DNA of 18,091 nucleotides, from NCBI GenBank assembly GCA_002435365.1, contig DJMM01000081.1, positions 2,757 to 20,847 on the forward strand. The letters run 5' to 3'. Shown piece by piece: positions 1-7,244 of this stretch. A model generated the notes under the pieces. It saw only the letters and a list, made by a program, of their open reading frames with translations, did no database searches and was not told where the DNA came from. Each line of letters opens with the position of its first letter. The stretch's first letter is position 1. The position numbers and the translations under genes were made by a program. Source of the stretch: Ignavibacteriales bacterium UBA6490 (GTDB taxonomy: Bacteria > Bacteroidota > Ignavibacteria > Ignavibacteriales > Ignavibacteriaceae).

Positions 1-50
1 ACAGGTCACGTCTTCTTTCCAGCTGCTCCATAAACCAGAGTGTGACCTGT
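1..50. repeat. Inverted repeat at the left window edge
   Basis: ACAGGTCAC at 1-9 is the exact reverse complement of GTGACCTGT at 42-50, leaving a 32-nt spacer. The arms touch the window edge, so the repeat may extend further left. No T-rich tail follows on either strand, so it does not look like an intrinsic terminator. It could be a long-loop hairpin, a protein-binding dyad or chance. Confidence 0.35.
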
Positions 51-80
51 CCCTGCACCACATTATTTATGTTTAAAACA

Positions 81-108
81 AAAAAAGGCTGTCATCACTG
101 ACAGCCTT
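81..108 (-). terminator. Intrinsic terminator downstream of rpoD
   Basis: A perfect 10-bp stem, AAGGCTGTCA at 85-94 paired with TGACAGCCTT at 99-108, closes a 4-nt loop. Read on the minus strand it runs straight into a T-rich tract (complement of the A run at 81-86). It lies about 20 nt past the rpoD stop codon, as expected for a Rho-independent terminator ending the rpoD transcript. Confidence 0.9.
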
Positions 109-127
109 AAACCATAAACAATAGTGT

Positions 128-985
128 TTATGCCAAATACATTTTTAATTTGCTGCTGCGGGTGCCGTGACGAAGACTGCGGAGAGCTTTCTCCTTTATC
201 TGTCTTACTCTTTCCCTGGTAAGATTGAACCTGTCGCCTATCTCTTCCAGTGTGGCAGACTGACCGCTGTCGAGTCCAAAATAAAGTCTTAATACTTCAG
301 CTTCTCTTTCAGTGAGAGTTGAAAGTACATCTTCAACTTCGCTCTTGAGAGATTCCTTCATAAGTGTCAGATCGGGAGAGGGCTGTTCGTCGTTTGGAAG
401 AACATCAATAAGACTGTTCTTATCGTCGTCACCGCCGAACGGTGCATCCATTGATACATGGTGCCCTGAAATCTGTAAAGCAAACGCAACTTCCTCAGCG
501 CTCATATCCAGCATCTGTGCCAGCTCTGAAGTAGTAGGCTTTCTTTCATATTCCTGCTCAAGATCCCTGTAAGCTTTCCCTATTTTACTTAATGAACCGA
601 TACGGTTAAGGGGTAGTCTTACAATTCTTGACTGTTCGGAGATCGCCTGCATAATAGACTGCCTGATCCACCAGACTGCGTAGGAAATAAATTTGAATCC
701 TCTGGTCTCATCAAATTTCTGTGCTGCCTTGATCAGTCCGAGGTTTCCTTCATTGATCAGATCGCCTAATGAAAGTCCCTGGTTCTGATACTGCTTGGCA
801 ACACTAACCACAAATCTGAGGTTTGCTTTAATAAGCTGCTCCATGGCAAGACGGTCGCTCTTCTTAATGCGGCGCGCCAGTTCGATTTCCTGATCCGGTG
901 TCAGGAGGTCGACTTTGCCAATTTCCTGGAGGTATTGATCGAGAGATTTGCTTTCGCGGTTGGTGAACTGCTTGGTTATCTTCAA
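128..985 (-). CDS. rpoD: RNA polymerase primary sigma factor, RpoD/SigA family
   Basis: Group-1 sigma-70 factor directing core RNA polymerase to housekeeping promoters. The 285 residues show sigma region 1.2 (about 13-42, with SLDQYLQEIGKVDLLTP), region 2 (about 47-117, including NLRFVVSVAKQY, GDLINEGNLGLIKAAQKFD and the -10-recognition segment YAVWWIRQSI), region 3 (about 125-200) and the region 4 helix-turn-helix (about 222-275, LTEREAEVLRLYFGL and TRERVRQIKEKAL). The long acidic region 1.1 of proteobacterial RpoD is absent, as is normal for Bacteroidota and Chlorobi. The start is TTG at 985-983: an in-frame TGA lies 9 nt upstream, GGAG lies at 997-1000, and no ATG occurs in frame before residue 48. 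It is co-directional with hemN, 187 nt downstream of it, with its own candidate control region and a strong terminator behind it. Confidence 0.95.
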   Translation of the reverse strand: MKITKQFTNRESKSLDQYLQEIGKVDLLTPDQEIELARRIKKSDRLAMEQLIKANLRFVVSVAKQYQNQGLSLGDLINEGNLGLIKAAQKFDETRGFKFISYAVWWIRQSIMQAISEQSRIVRLPLNRIGSLSKIGKAYRDLEQEYERKPTTSELAQMLDMSAEEVAFALQISGHHVSMDAPFGGDDDKNSLIDVLPNDEQPSPDLTLMKESLKSEVEDVLSTLTEREAEVLRLYFGLDSGQSATLEEIGDRFNLTRERVRQIKEKALRSLRHGTRSSKLKMYLA

Positions 986-1045
986 ATTATCTCAACTCCT
1001 TTAAATATTGTCTGAAAACTACTATATAAACCAATTCTCTGATAT

Positions 1046-1068
1046 TTTTGTTCCCTTAAAGAACAAAA
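1046..1068. promoter_or_regulatory. Perfect 8-bp dyad in the rpoD leader (candidate operator)
   Basis: TTTTGTTC at 1046-1053 and GAACAAAA at 1061-1068 are exact reverse complements around a 7-nt centre, giving a 23-bp dyad 61-83 nt upstream of the rpoD start. No T-run follows on the minus strand, so a terminator for the hem operon is less likely than a protein-binding site or an RNA hairpin. A TATATTTG sequence (minus strand, 1088-1081), matching the Bacteroidota -7 form TAnnTTTG, lies just upstream. It has no TTG at the usual -33 distance, so the promoter is weakly supported. Confidence 0.45.
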
Positions 1069-1172
1069 TGCACAAGCTTGCAAATATATGAAAATATTAC
1101 CAATAAATTCGGGATATTCGTCATATTTTAAAACTTTTTCTACTGATTAGATTCAGAAAAGAGCTAAAAGTT

Positions 1173-2549
1173 TTATACTGTCCTGGAATATTTTGCGGTA
1201 TCCTCTTTTCGCTCAATATAACCATCAAAATTCATCGCAATATTGCGTATTAGAAGCCTTCCCATATCACTTATGTTTAATTTTTCATCACTTATGGTCA
1301 ATAGGCCGTCTTTAGTCATTTCTTCAAGGTTTTTCAAGCCCCAGGCAAAATACTCTTTGAAGTTAATATTAAATTTGGCTTCTACATTCTTAAAATTGAG
1401 CTCAAAATCACACATTATACGCATAATTACATATCTTCTTAGTATATCATCATCATTTAGCCTGTAACCTCTGGCTATGGGGAATTTTTCATCATCCAGT
1501 GCTTTAAAGTATTCTTTTTCAGTTTTGAAGTTCTGTGCATAAATATTCTGAAGCTGACTTATGGATGTAATTCCCATAGCATACAGATCAGCGCCCGCAT
1601 TTGTGCTGTAGCCCTGGAAATTCCGGTAAAGCTTTTTTTCCTTAAACGCAATTGCAAGCTCGTCATCAGGCTTTGCAAAATGATCCATACCTATAAAAAT
1701 GTATCCTGCGGAAATCAGCTGTTCGATGGTATTTTTTAATATTTCAAGTTTCACATCTGCCGGAGGGATATCCTCTGCACGAATCAGTCCCATATGTTTT
1801 TTAAGCCATGGAAGATGTGCATAGTTAAAAACTGCGATCCGGTCAGGGGATATATCTATTATTTTGTCCACAGTACCGGCAAAGCTTTCCGCAGTCTGAA
1901 AAGGCAGTCCGTAAATCAGGTCGAGGTTAATACTTTGAAATCCGAGCTCCCTCACCCAATTTACCGCTTCTCTGGTCATATCTTCGGGCTGGATCCTGTT
2001 AACGGATTTCTGCACCTGTTCATTAAAATCCTGCACACCCATGCTTATTCTGTTAAAGCCGTTATCCCTGAGAGCATGCATATGTTCTTTTGTAAGTCCG
2101 CGCGGATCAATCTCACACCCGTTCTCAGAATCTTCCGAAAACCGGAACGAATTTTTGATATAAGAGGCAAGGTCGGCAATTTCATCTGGATTCAGATGAG
2201 TAGGTGTACCGCCTCCCCAATGCAGCTGGGCAACTTTTCTGTCAGGCAGTATATATGATCTCAGCAGGTCAATTTCTTTTTTAAGGTATTTCGTATACTC
2301 TTTTACCCGGTCCCTGTTTCTTGTAATAATCATGTTACAGCCGCAGAAATAGCACAAAGTATCGCAGTAAGGAAGGTGATAATATAATGAAAGATCGGGC
2401 AGGCTGCTGCCGTAATTTGTTTTTACAATTTCATCAAAGTAGTTTTCATTTGTAAAGTTATCATTAAACTGCGGGGCAGTTGGATAGCTTGTATACCGGG
2501 GTCCCGGTTTATCATATTTCTTAAACTTGCCTAAATCAACTTCAAACAT
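1173..2549 (-). CDS. hemN: Oxygen-independent coproporphyrinogen III oxidase (radical SAM)
   Basis: Cytoplasmic radical SAM enzyme that oxidatively decarboxylates two propionates of coproporphyrinogen III to give protoporphyrinogen IX without O2. The N-terminal part has the HemN signature with the cluster motif CX3CX2CXC (CDTLCYFCGC, near residues 62-71 from the preferred start), preceded by YYHLPY. Further on are the SAM-site motif HWGGGTPTHL, SMGVQDFNEQVQKSVNR and LDLIYGLPFQT. The CGC arrangement and length of about 458 aa fit true HemN rather than HemW. Two ATGs compete: 2558 directly abuts AAAAAGG, whereas 2549 sits 9 nt from it, so 2549 is preferred. With that start it lies 1 nt beyond the hemE stop, implying translational coupling. 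It is the last hem gene of the operon. Its presence suggests heme synthesis under anoxic or microoxic conditions. Confidence 0.95.
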   Translation of the reverse strand: MFEVDLGKFKKYDKPGPRYTSYPTAPQFNDNFTNENYFDEIVKTNYGSSLPDLSLYYHLPYCDTLCYFCGCNMIITRNRDRVKEYTKYLKKEIDLLRSYILPDRKVAQLHWGGGTPTHLNPDEIADLASYIKNSFRFSEDSENGCEIDPRGLTKEHMHALRDNGFNRISMGVQDFNEQVQKSVNRIQPEDMTREAVNWVRELGFQSINLDLIYGLPFQTAESFAGTVDKIIDISPDRIAVFNYAHLPWLKKHMGLIRAEDIPPADVKLEILKNTIEQLISAGYIFIGMDHFAKPDDELAIAFKEKKLYRNFQGYSTNAGADLYAMGITSISQLQNIYAQNFKTEKEYFKALDDEKFPIARGYRLNDDDILRRYVIMRIMCDFELNFKNVEAKFNINFKEYFAWGLKNLEEMTKDGLLTISDEKLNISDMGRLLIRNIAMNFDGYIERKEDTAKYSRTV

Positions 2550-2550
2550 T

Positions 2551-3612
2551 TCACGCATCCTTTTTAGTCAAATGATATTTTCTGCTTTCTTCTTTCACAA
2601 AACCGACAAGCAGCTTAAGGTTGTCGGGATTCATATCGGGCATCATGCCGTGGCCCAGGTTAAAAATATGTCCGTTTCCGTCTCCATACTGCTCAAGAAC
2701 TTTTTTTGCCTCAGCCTTTATTGATTCCGGGTTTCCATACAGTACTGCAGGATCGAGATTTCCCTGCAGGGCAGCCTTGTCCTTTATTCTTTTTCTTACC
2801 TTGCCGAGGTCCATTGTCCAGTCCAGACCGATAACATCAGCCCCTGCCTTCAATATTTTTTTTGTTTTATAATGAACACCCTTGCAGAACACGATAACAG
2901 GCTCATTTTTTCTTTGCAGCAGTGAAATTACTTTTTCGATATACTGCAGCGAGAATTCCTCAAAGTTATCCTGGTTCAGTATTCCTCCCCATGTATCAAA
3001 AATCTGAACCGCATCAGCGCCGGCTTCAATTTTTGCCGATAAATAGTCAGCCACAACGGCTGATATTTTATCCAGTACTTTATGAGAAAGCCCGGGTTCG
3101 TTATAGATAAATTTCTTAACCACCGAGAAATTCTTGCTCCCTTTTCCCTCAACCATGTAGGTAAAGAGTGTCCATGGCGAACCCGCAAAACCAATCAGCG
3201 GCACCCGTCCGTCAAGTTCTTTTTTAGTAAGTGATACTGCATCCATCACATATTTCAGGTCGTTATATGGATCAACAATTTTAAGTTTATCAGCATCAGA
3301 AGAGCTTCTGAGGGGACTATCGAAAACCGGACCCTTTCCTTCATTCATTTCAAAATTCATTCCCATGGCTTCCGGTATAACCAGTATATCGGAAAATATA
3401 ATAGCTGCGTCGACTCCCATTAAATCCACCGGCTGTATTGTAACTTCCGAGGCAACTTCCGGTGTCTTGCACATCGTTTTAAAATCATATCGATCCCTGA
3501 CTGCCCGGTATTCCTTTAAATACCTGCCGGCCTGCCTCATCACCCAGATGGGAGTTCTTTCAGTTTCTTCACGCCTGCAGGCTCTCAGAAAAAGGTCGTT
3601 CTTTATAATCAC
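2551..3612 (-). CDS. hemE: Uroporphyrinogen decarboxylase
   Basis: Converts uroporphyrinogen III to coproporphyrinogen III by decarboxylating the four acetate side chains; cofactor-free, cytoplasmic. The 353 residues match the family's usual length. Signature segments are PIWVMRQAGRYLKEYR (Arg26 and Arg30, substrate carboxylate binding), IIFSDIL (Asp75, the conserved catalytic aspartate), GFAGSPWTLFTYMVEG (Tyr152) and IFNLGHGMMPD (His320). The start is GTG at 3612-3610 with AAGGAG about 5 nt upstream, and it overlaps the stop of the TetR-HemD gene by 4 bp (GTGA), a typical coupled junction. The following hemN starts at or over its TGA. This places it between the enzyme producing its substrate and the enzyme consuming its product. 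Confidence 0.96.
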   Translation of the reverse strand: MIIKNDLFLRACRREETERTPIWVMRQAGRYLKEYRAVRDRYDFKTMCKTPEVASEVTIQPVDLMGVDAAIIFSDILVIPEAMGMNFEMNEGKGPVFDSPLRSSSDADKLKIVDPYNDLKYVMDAVSLTKKELDGRVPLIGFAGSPWTLFTYMVEGKGSKNFSVVKKFIYNEPGLSHKVLDKISAVVADYLSAKIEAGADAVQIFDTWGGILNQDNFEEFSLQYIEKVISLLQRKNEPVIVFCKGVHYKTKKILKAGADVIGLDWTMDLGKVRKRIKDKAALQGNLDPAVLYGNPESIKAEAKKVLEQYGDGNGHIFNLGHGMMPDMNPDNLKLLVGFVKEESRKYHLTKKDA

Positions 3613-5006
3613 TGCTTCTCCTTTTGGTAAAAATCAATTATTGAGTTTTTCAATCCTTCCAGTGAAACCTCCCGCGGAAGAATATTGACCAGGAAACCAT
3701 TCTTCATGATTTCACTCTCGGTTGTTTTTCCGATTGCGGCGATATTAACTTTCCCCAGAAGTTCTTTTCCGCGGTCTCCCGTTATGGACAAAAAATTAGT
3801 GAATGCGGAGGGGCTTGCAAACACAATTACATCAATGCCGGCATTGAACAGCTTCTCCGTTTTTTCGCCGGCTTCTTCCAATGCAGGAGAAACTGTGCTG
3901 TAAATATTCACCGGTAGCGGCAGCGCATTTTTCTCTTCGAGGAATCTTATAAACTCGTCTCTTCCCTGTGCCGACCGGGGAATAAGAAACTTCTTTGCTT
4001 CGATATTCATATTCCTGAAATATCCGATCAATCCGGCTGCGCTGTTTTCTCCCGGAATAATATCTGGAGTAATATTATTAAGAGTACACTGCTCTGCAGT
4101 TTTATTACCCACCGCAGCAACAAGTGTTTTGTCTGTTTCTATTTTTTTGCCGGACAGGCCGAGTTTCTCCGCAAATATTTTGACAGCATTGCCGGACATA
4201 AAGACAATATAATCAGGAGCATCTTTCAAATAATTTTCAAGATCAATACCATCATCCGGAACAACTTTAAGTGCTGGAAAAGAAATTACAGCTGCGCCTG
4301 CTGATTCAAATAACGGGGCGGATTCCCGGTTCTGCTCTTCGGTGCGGGTCAGAACAATAATTTTATCTTCGAGCGGCAGGTTGAGCTTATGAACCGACAT
4401 TCCCTCGAAAATAAAATTAAAGGTTTCTTCCCTCTCCCTTACCATTTCATTTTCGTTAAAACCATTATCTATTCCCCGGTTTACGGAAGCATAAATATTC
4501 CCGAGTATAAGATCTGCTGCAAATCCGGGATCAATTTTCCTGAATGCCCCGCTGCTGATGCCCGCGACGAGGATATCTTTCAGCATATCCCTGAGCTGCT
4601 GCTGCATTTTATTTATGCTGCCGCATAACTGGTTATCTGCTTCCGGAATTTCCCTGCTGTACATCAGGAAAAACTCCTTGTACTTCATCATAAACATATA
4701 GAGATGGGTAACAAAAGATTTAAGCGCCCTGCTGCTGTCCCTGTCGGACTGAATTTTCTGTTCCAGCGAAGTAATCAGATTATTCAGCTTCTCCCGGATT
4801 ATTGTAAAATAAATTTCCTCCTTGGAGCTGAAATAATTATACACAGTTCCTTTTGCAATAAAGGCAAGGCGTGCAACTTCCTCAATCATTACCTCATGGT
4901 ACTGCCGTTTCGAGAATAAAAGAGCTGCAGCCTCGAGTATCCTGCTCTTCTTTTCTGTTTTTATATTCGTCCTGTTATCTGCTGTCTCTATCACTTTATT
5001 ATCCAT
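3609..5006 (-). CDS. hemD: TetR-type DNA-binding protein fused to uroporphyrinogen-III synthase (HemD)
   Basis: A single 465-residue frame carries two complete proteins. Residues about 18-66 are a TetR helix-turn-helix (SRILEAAALLFSKRQYHEV, then IEEVARLAFIAKGTVYNYFSS). Residues about 70-200 form the helical ligand/dimerisation domain typical of a TetR protein of about 200 aa. Residues about 213-465 are a full-length uroporphyrinogen-III synthase, which cyclises hydroxymethylbilane with inversion of ring D. It shows KIIVLTR at its start, a conserved-type Tyr in VNIYST (369), VFASPSAFTNF (about 395-405) and IAAIGKTTESEIMKNGF (about 422-438). Almost no linker separates the halves. The gene lies 12 nt after hemC and overlaps hemE by 4 bp, the standard hemD slot. 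HemD enzymes are poorly conserved, but context makes the assignment firm. Whether the TetR half binds the hem promoter or another site is unknown. An internal ATG at residue 203 might allow a HemD-only product. Confidence 0.93.
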   Translation of the reverse strand: MDNKVIETADNRTNIKTEKKSRILEAAALLFSKRQYHEVMIEEVARLAFIAKGTVYNYFSSKEEIYFTIIREKLNNLITSLEQKIQSDRDSSRALKSFVTHLYMFMMKYKEFFLMYSREIPEADNQLCGSINKMQQQLRDMLKDILVAGISSGAFRKIDPGFAADLILGNIYASVNRGIDNGFNENEMVREREETFNFIFEGMSVHKLNLPLEDKIIVLTRTEEQNRESAPLFESAGAAVISFPALKVVPDDGIDLENYLKDAPDYIVFMSGNAVKIFAEKLGLSGKKIETDKTLVAAVGNKTAEQCTLNNITPDIIPGENSAAGLIGYFRNMNIEAKKFLIPRSAQGRDEFIRFLEEKNALPLPVNIYSTVSPALEEAGEKTEKLFNAGIDVIVFASPSAFTNFLSITGDRGKELLGKVNIAAIGKTTESEIMKNGFLVNILPREVSLEGLKNSIIDFYQKEKQ

Positions 5007-5018
5007 TCCCGGTACGGG

Positions 5019-5957
5019 TCATCGTCTGACATCATTATATATATCATTCAGTATTTTATCAGCTCCGGCTTTAAGCAGATCCACTGCCAGCATTTCGCCT
5101 AATTTAGCCGCATCTTTTTTTGTGCCCCTGGTTTTTTTTCTGAAAGTAACAGTACCGTCAAGGGAGCCAACAAGACCATCCAGATATAATCCGTTTGCCT
5201 TAATTTCTGCGTAGGCACCTATAGGAACCTGGCATCCTCCTTCAAGCTTCTTTAACATTGCCCGTTCCGCCGTTACTGCAGCAAAGGTGTTTTCATCATG
5301 AAGCTGCAAAAGCATCTCTTTCATAAAATCATCATTATTCCTGATTTCGATTCCCAGTGCACCCTGGCCGACAGCAGGTAATATTTCTTCTGTGCTGATG
5401 AATGAGGATATATATTTATTCAGTTTCAGTCTTTCAACACCGGCACGGGCAAGGATAATTCCATCCCAATTTGACTTAAGGAACTTTTCAATCCTGGAAG
5501 GAACATTTCCCCGAAGCTCTTCAACCCTGATATCCGGACGCAGATGCAGAAGCTGGCATCTTCTTCTTAAAGAACCTGTTCCAACCACTGCGTTTTCCCT
5601 CAGATCATGAATTGTAATTCCTTTTTTTCGCGCAACAAGAACATCTTCAACACTATGTCTTTTTGTAACCGCACCAATCATTAAACCATCGGGAAGTTTT
5701 GTCTGCAGGTCCTTTAGACTATGCACCGCCAGGTCGATTGTTCCACTCAGAAGCTCGGTTTCAAGCTCCTTTGTGAATAAATTTTTATCCCCGATCTTCG
5801 ACAGTGCGACATCGAGTATCTTATCGCCTTTTGTTTTTATTATTTTTATTTCCACGGACAGTGATCTGTGCTTTTGGGTGAGCTCTTTTTTTATAAAATC
5901 AGCCTGCCACAGAGCAAGTTTGCTGCCGCGTGATCCTATTACAATGTTTCTTTTCAA
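5019..5957 (-). CDS. hemC: Hydroxymethylbilane synthase (porphobilinogen deaminase)
   Basis: Polymerises four porphobilinogen molecules into the linear tetrapyrrole hydroxymethylbilane, the substrate of HemD encoded next. At 312 aa it is standard length. Visible signatures are the N-terminal GSRGSKLALWQADFI, the catalytic Asp in HSLKD (Asp83), VGTGSLRRRCQLL, and the dipyrromethane-cofactor cysteine in LEGGCQVPIGAYA (Cys242). The start is TTG at 5957-5955, overlapping the hemA TGA by 4 bp (TTGA), with a GGAA-type ribosome site about 10 nt upstream; there is no nearby ATG alternative. Coupling to hemA translation is likely. Confidence 0.96.
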   Translation of the reverse strand: MKRNIVIGSRGSKLALWQADFIKKELTQKHRSLSVEIKIIKTKGDKILDVALSKIGDKNLFTKELETELLSGTIDLAVHSLKDLQTKLPDGLMIGAVTKRHSVEDVLVARKKGITIHDLRENAVVGTGSLRRRCQLLHLRPDIRVEELRGNVPSRIEKFLKSNWDGIILARAGVERLKLNKYISSFISTEEILPAVGQGALGIEIRNNDDFMKEMLLQLHDENTFAAVTAERAMLKKLEGGCQVPIGAYAEIKANGLYLDGLVGSLDGTVTFRKKTRGTKKDAAKLGEMLAVDLLKAGADKILNDIYNDVRR

Positions 5958-7243
5958 GTTTCGCTTCCGTTATCTGGTTTCTTTCCTATGCCGAAAATTT
6001 CACGCAGCGCATGAATTCTCATGGCTGTATCCGATTCCCGGTCTGAACCATTTTCAACCATTTTTTTAAGTTCAACAGTAGGGTGGTGTAGCAATTTATT
6101 TATAATTCTTTTGGTTATAACTTCAAGCTTTTCCCTGTCCTCGGCTGAAAAGCGGTTAATATTTTTTTCTACTTCCTCCGCCCTTACTGTTTCAAATTTA
6201 TCCCTGAGTTCTTTGATAGTAGGAGCAGCTTCAAGTGAGCCGTACCAGGTAAAAAATGAATCGAGTTCCTCACGGATTATCTCTTTAACCTTGGGAATTT
6301 CAGCTTTGCGCCGCAGCAGGTTCTGCTCCACAATAATGTTAAGAGCATCTATATCATGATAGAACACATAATCAAGCTCTTTCACTTTCGGATCTATATC
6401 CCTGGGTATGGCAACGTCCATAATGACCATAGGATTATAGTTTCTCTTTTTCATTGCGCTTTTAAAATCATCCTTATTAAGGATAAAGGAATCGGCGCTG
6501 GTTGCACTTAGAATTATATCAAACTCGTGCATGAAATCCCTGAAGTTTGCAAAGGGAATTATTTCAGCACCGATGCCGGTGGCTAATTTTTCAGCACGTT
6601 CGATAGTCCTGTTTGTAATTGCAAGTCTGCCTAAATTCTTCTCTTTAAGATGTTTGGCTGCAATTTCACCGGTTTCACCGGCACCGATAACAAGGGCATG
6701 TTTTTTATTGAGGTTGGAGAATATCTTTTCAATCAATTGTACAGCGGCATAGCTAACTGTAACGGCACCCTCGCTGATTTCAGTTTCACTTATGGCGCGT
6801 CTTCCGGCCCTGGTGGCATGATCAAAAATTCTTTTCATAAGGAATCCGCTGAACTGCATTTCTTCGGATATCTGGAAAGCGCTTTTTACCTGTTTGAAAA
6901 TCTGGTTATCGCCGACCAGCAATGAGTCGATCCCTGAAATAACCTCGAACAGGTGCCCTACCGCTTCACGTGAAGAATATACCCTGAAATTTTCCTCCTT
7001 ATAATCAGGGATCTGCTTTTTCGAAAGCAGATAATTTTTTATTTCATCGCGGGATACGTTTCCGGAAGCTGGGATTCCGTAAATTTCGGTCCGGTTGCAG
7101 GTGGACAATATCAATCCCTCGCTCAACAGGTTTCCCTTAAATTCAGAAATACTCGAGCGGATTTCATCATCGTTAAGATGAAGGGCTTCTCTTAATTCAA
7201 CAGGTGCGGTATGATGATTTATTGTTATTCCGAAAATATTCAT
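5954..7243 (-). CDS. hemA: Glutamyl-tRNA reductase
   Basis: NADPH-dependent reduction of glutamyl-tRNA(Glu) to glutamate-1-semialdehyde, the first committed step of the C5 route to 5-aminolevulinate. The 429 residues show GITINHHTAPVELRE at the N-terminus, the active-site cysteine in STCNRTEIYG (Cys49), the Rossmann motif VIGAGETG (about 185-192) and a C-terminal helical dimerisation domain. The C5 route requires HemL (glutamate-1-semialdehyde aminotransferase) and HemB, neither of which is in this window. ATG at 7243 lies 1 nt after the stop of the HemX/CcsA-like gene and has no obvious Shine-Dalgarno sequence, so it is probably translated by coupling. HemA is commonly the control point of the pathway. 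Confidence 0.96.
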   Translation of the reverse strand: MNIFGITINHHTAPVELREALHLNDDEIRSSISEFKGNLLSEGLILSTCNRTEIYGIPASGNVSRDEIKNYLLSKKQIPDYKEENFRVYSSREAVGHLFEVISGIDSLLVGDNQIFKQVKSAFQISEEMQFSGFLMKRIFDHATRAGRRAISETEISEGAVTVSYAAVQLIEKIFSNLNKKHALVIGAGETGEIAAKHLKEKNLGRLAITNRTIERAEKLATGIGAEIIPFANFRDFMHEFDIILSATSADSFILNKDDFKSAMKKRNYNPMVIMDVAIPRDIDPKVKELDYVFYHDIDALNIIVEQNLLRRKAEIPKVKEIIREELDSFFTWYGSLEAAPTIKELRDKFETVRAEEVEKNINRFSAEDREKLEVITKRIINKLLHHPTVELKKMVENGSDRESDTAMRIHALREIFGIGKKPDNGSET

Positions 7244-7244
7244 T

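Noticed and set aside
1..57. Minus-strand GTG-initiated partial frame running off the left edge (reads VVQGQVTLWFMEQL...)
   Set aside because: Fewer than 20 codons visible, no ribosome site and no recognisable family. It may be the N-terminus of the next gene but cannot be supported.
1046..1068. Terminator for the hem operon
   Set aside because: The hairpin is AT-rich and not followed by a T-run on the minus strand.
1794..2258. 154-codon plus-strand frame
   Set aside because: Lies entirely antisense to the well-supported hemN gene and has no recognisable domain; a shadow frame.
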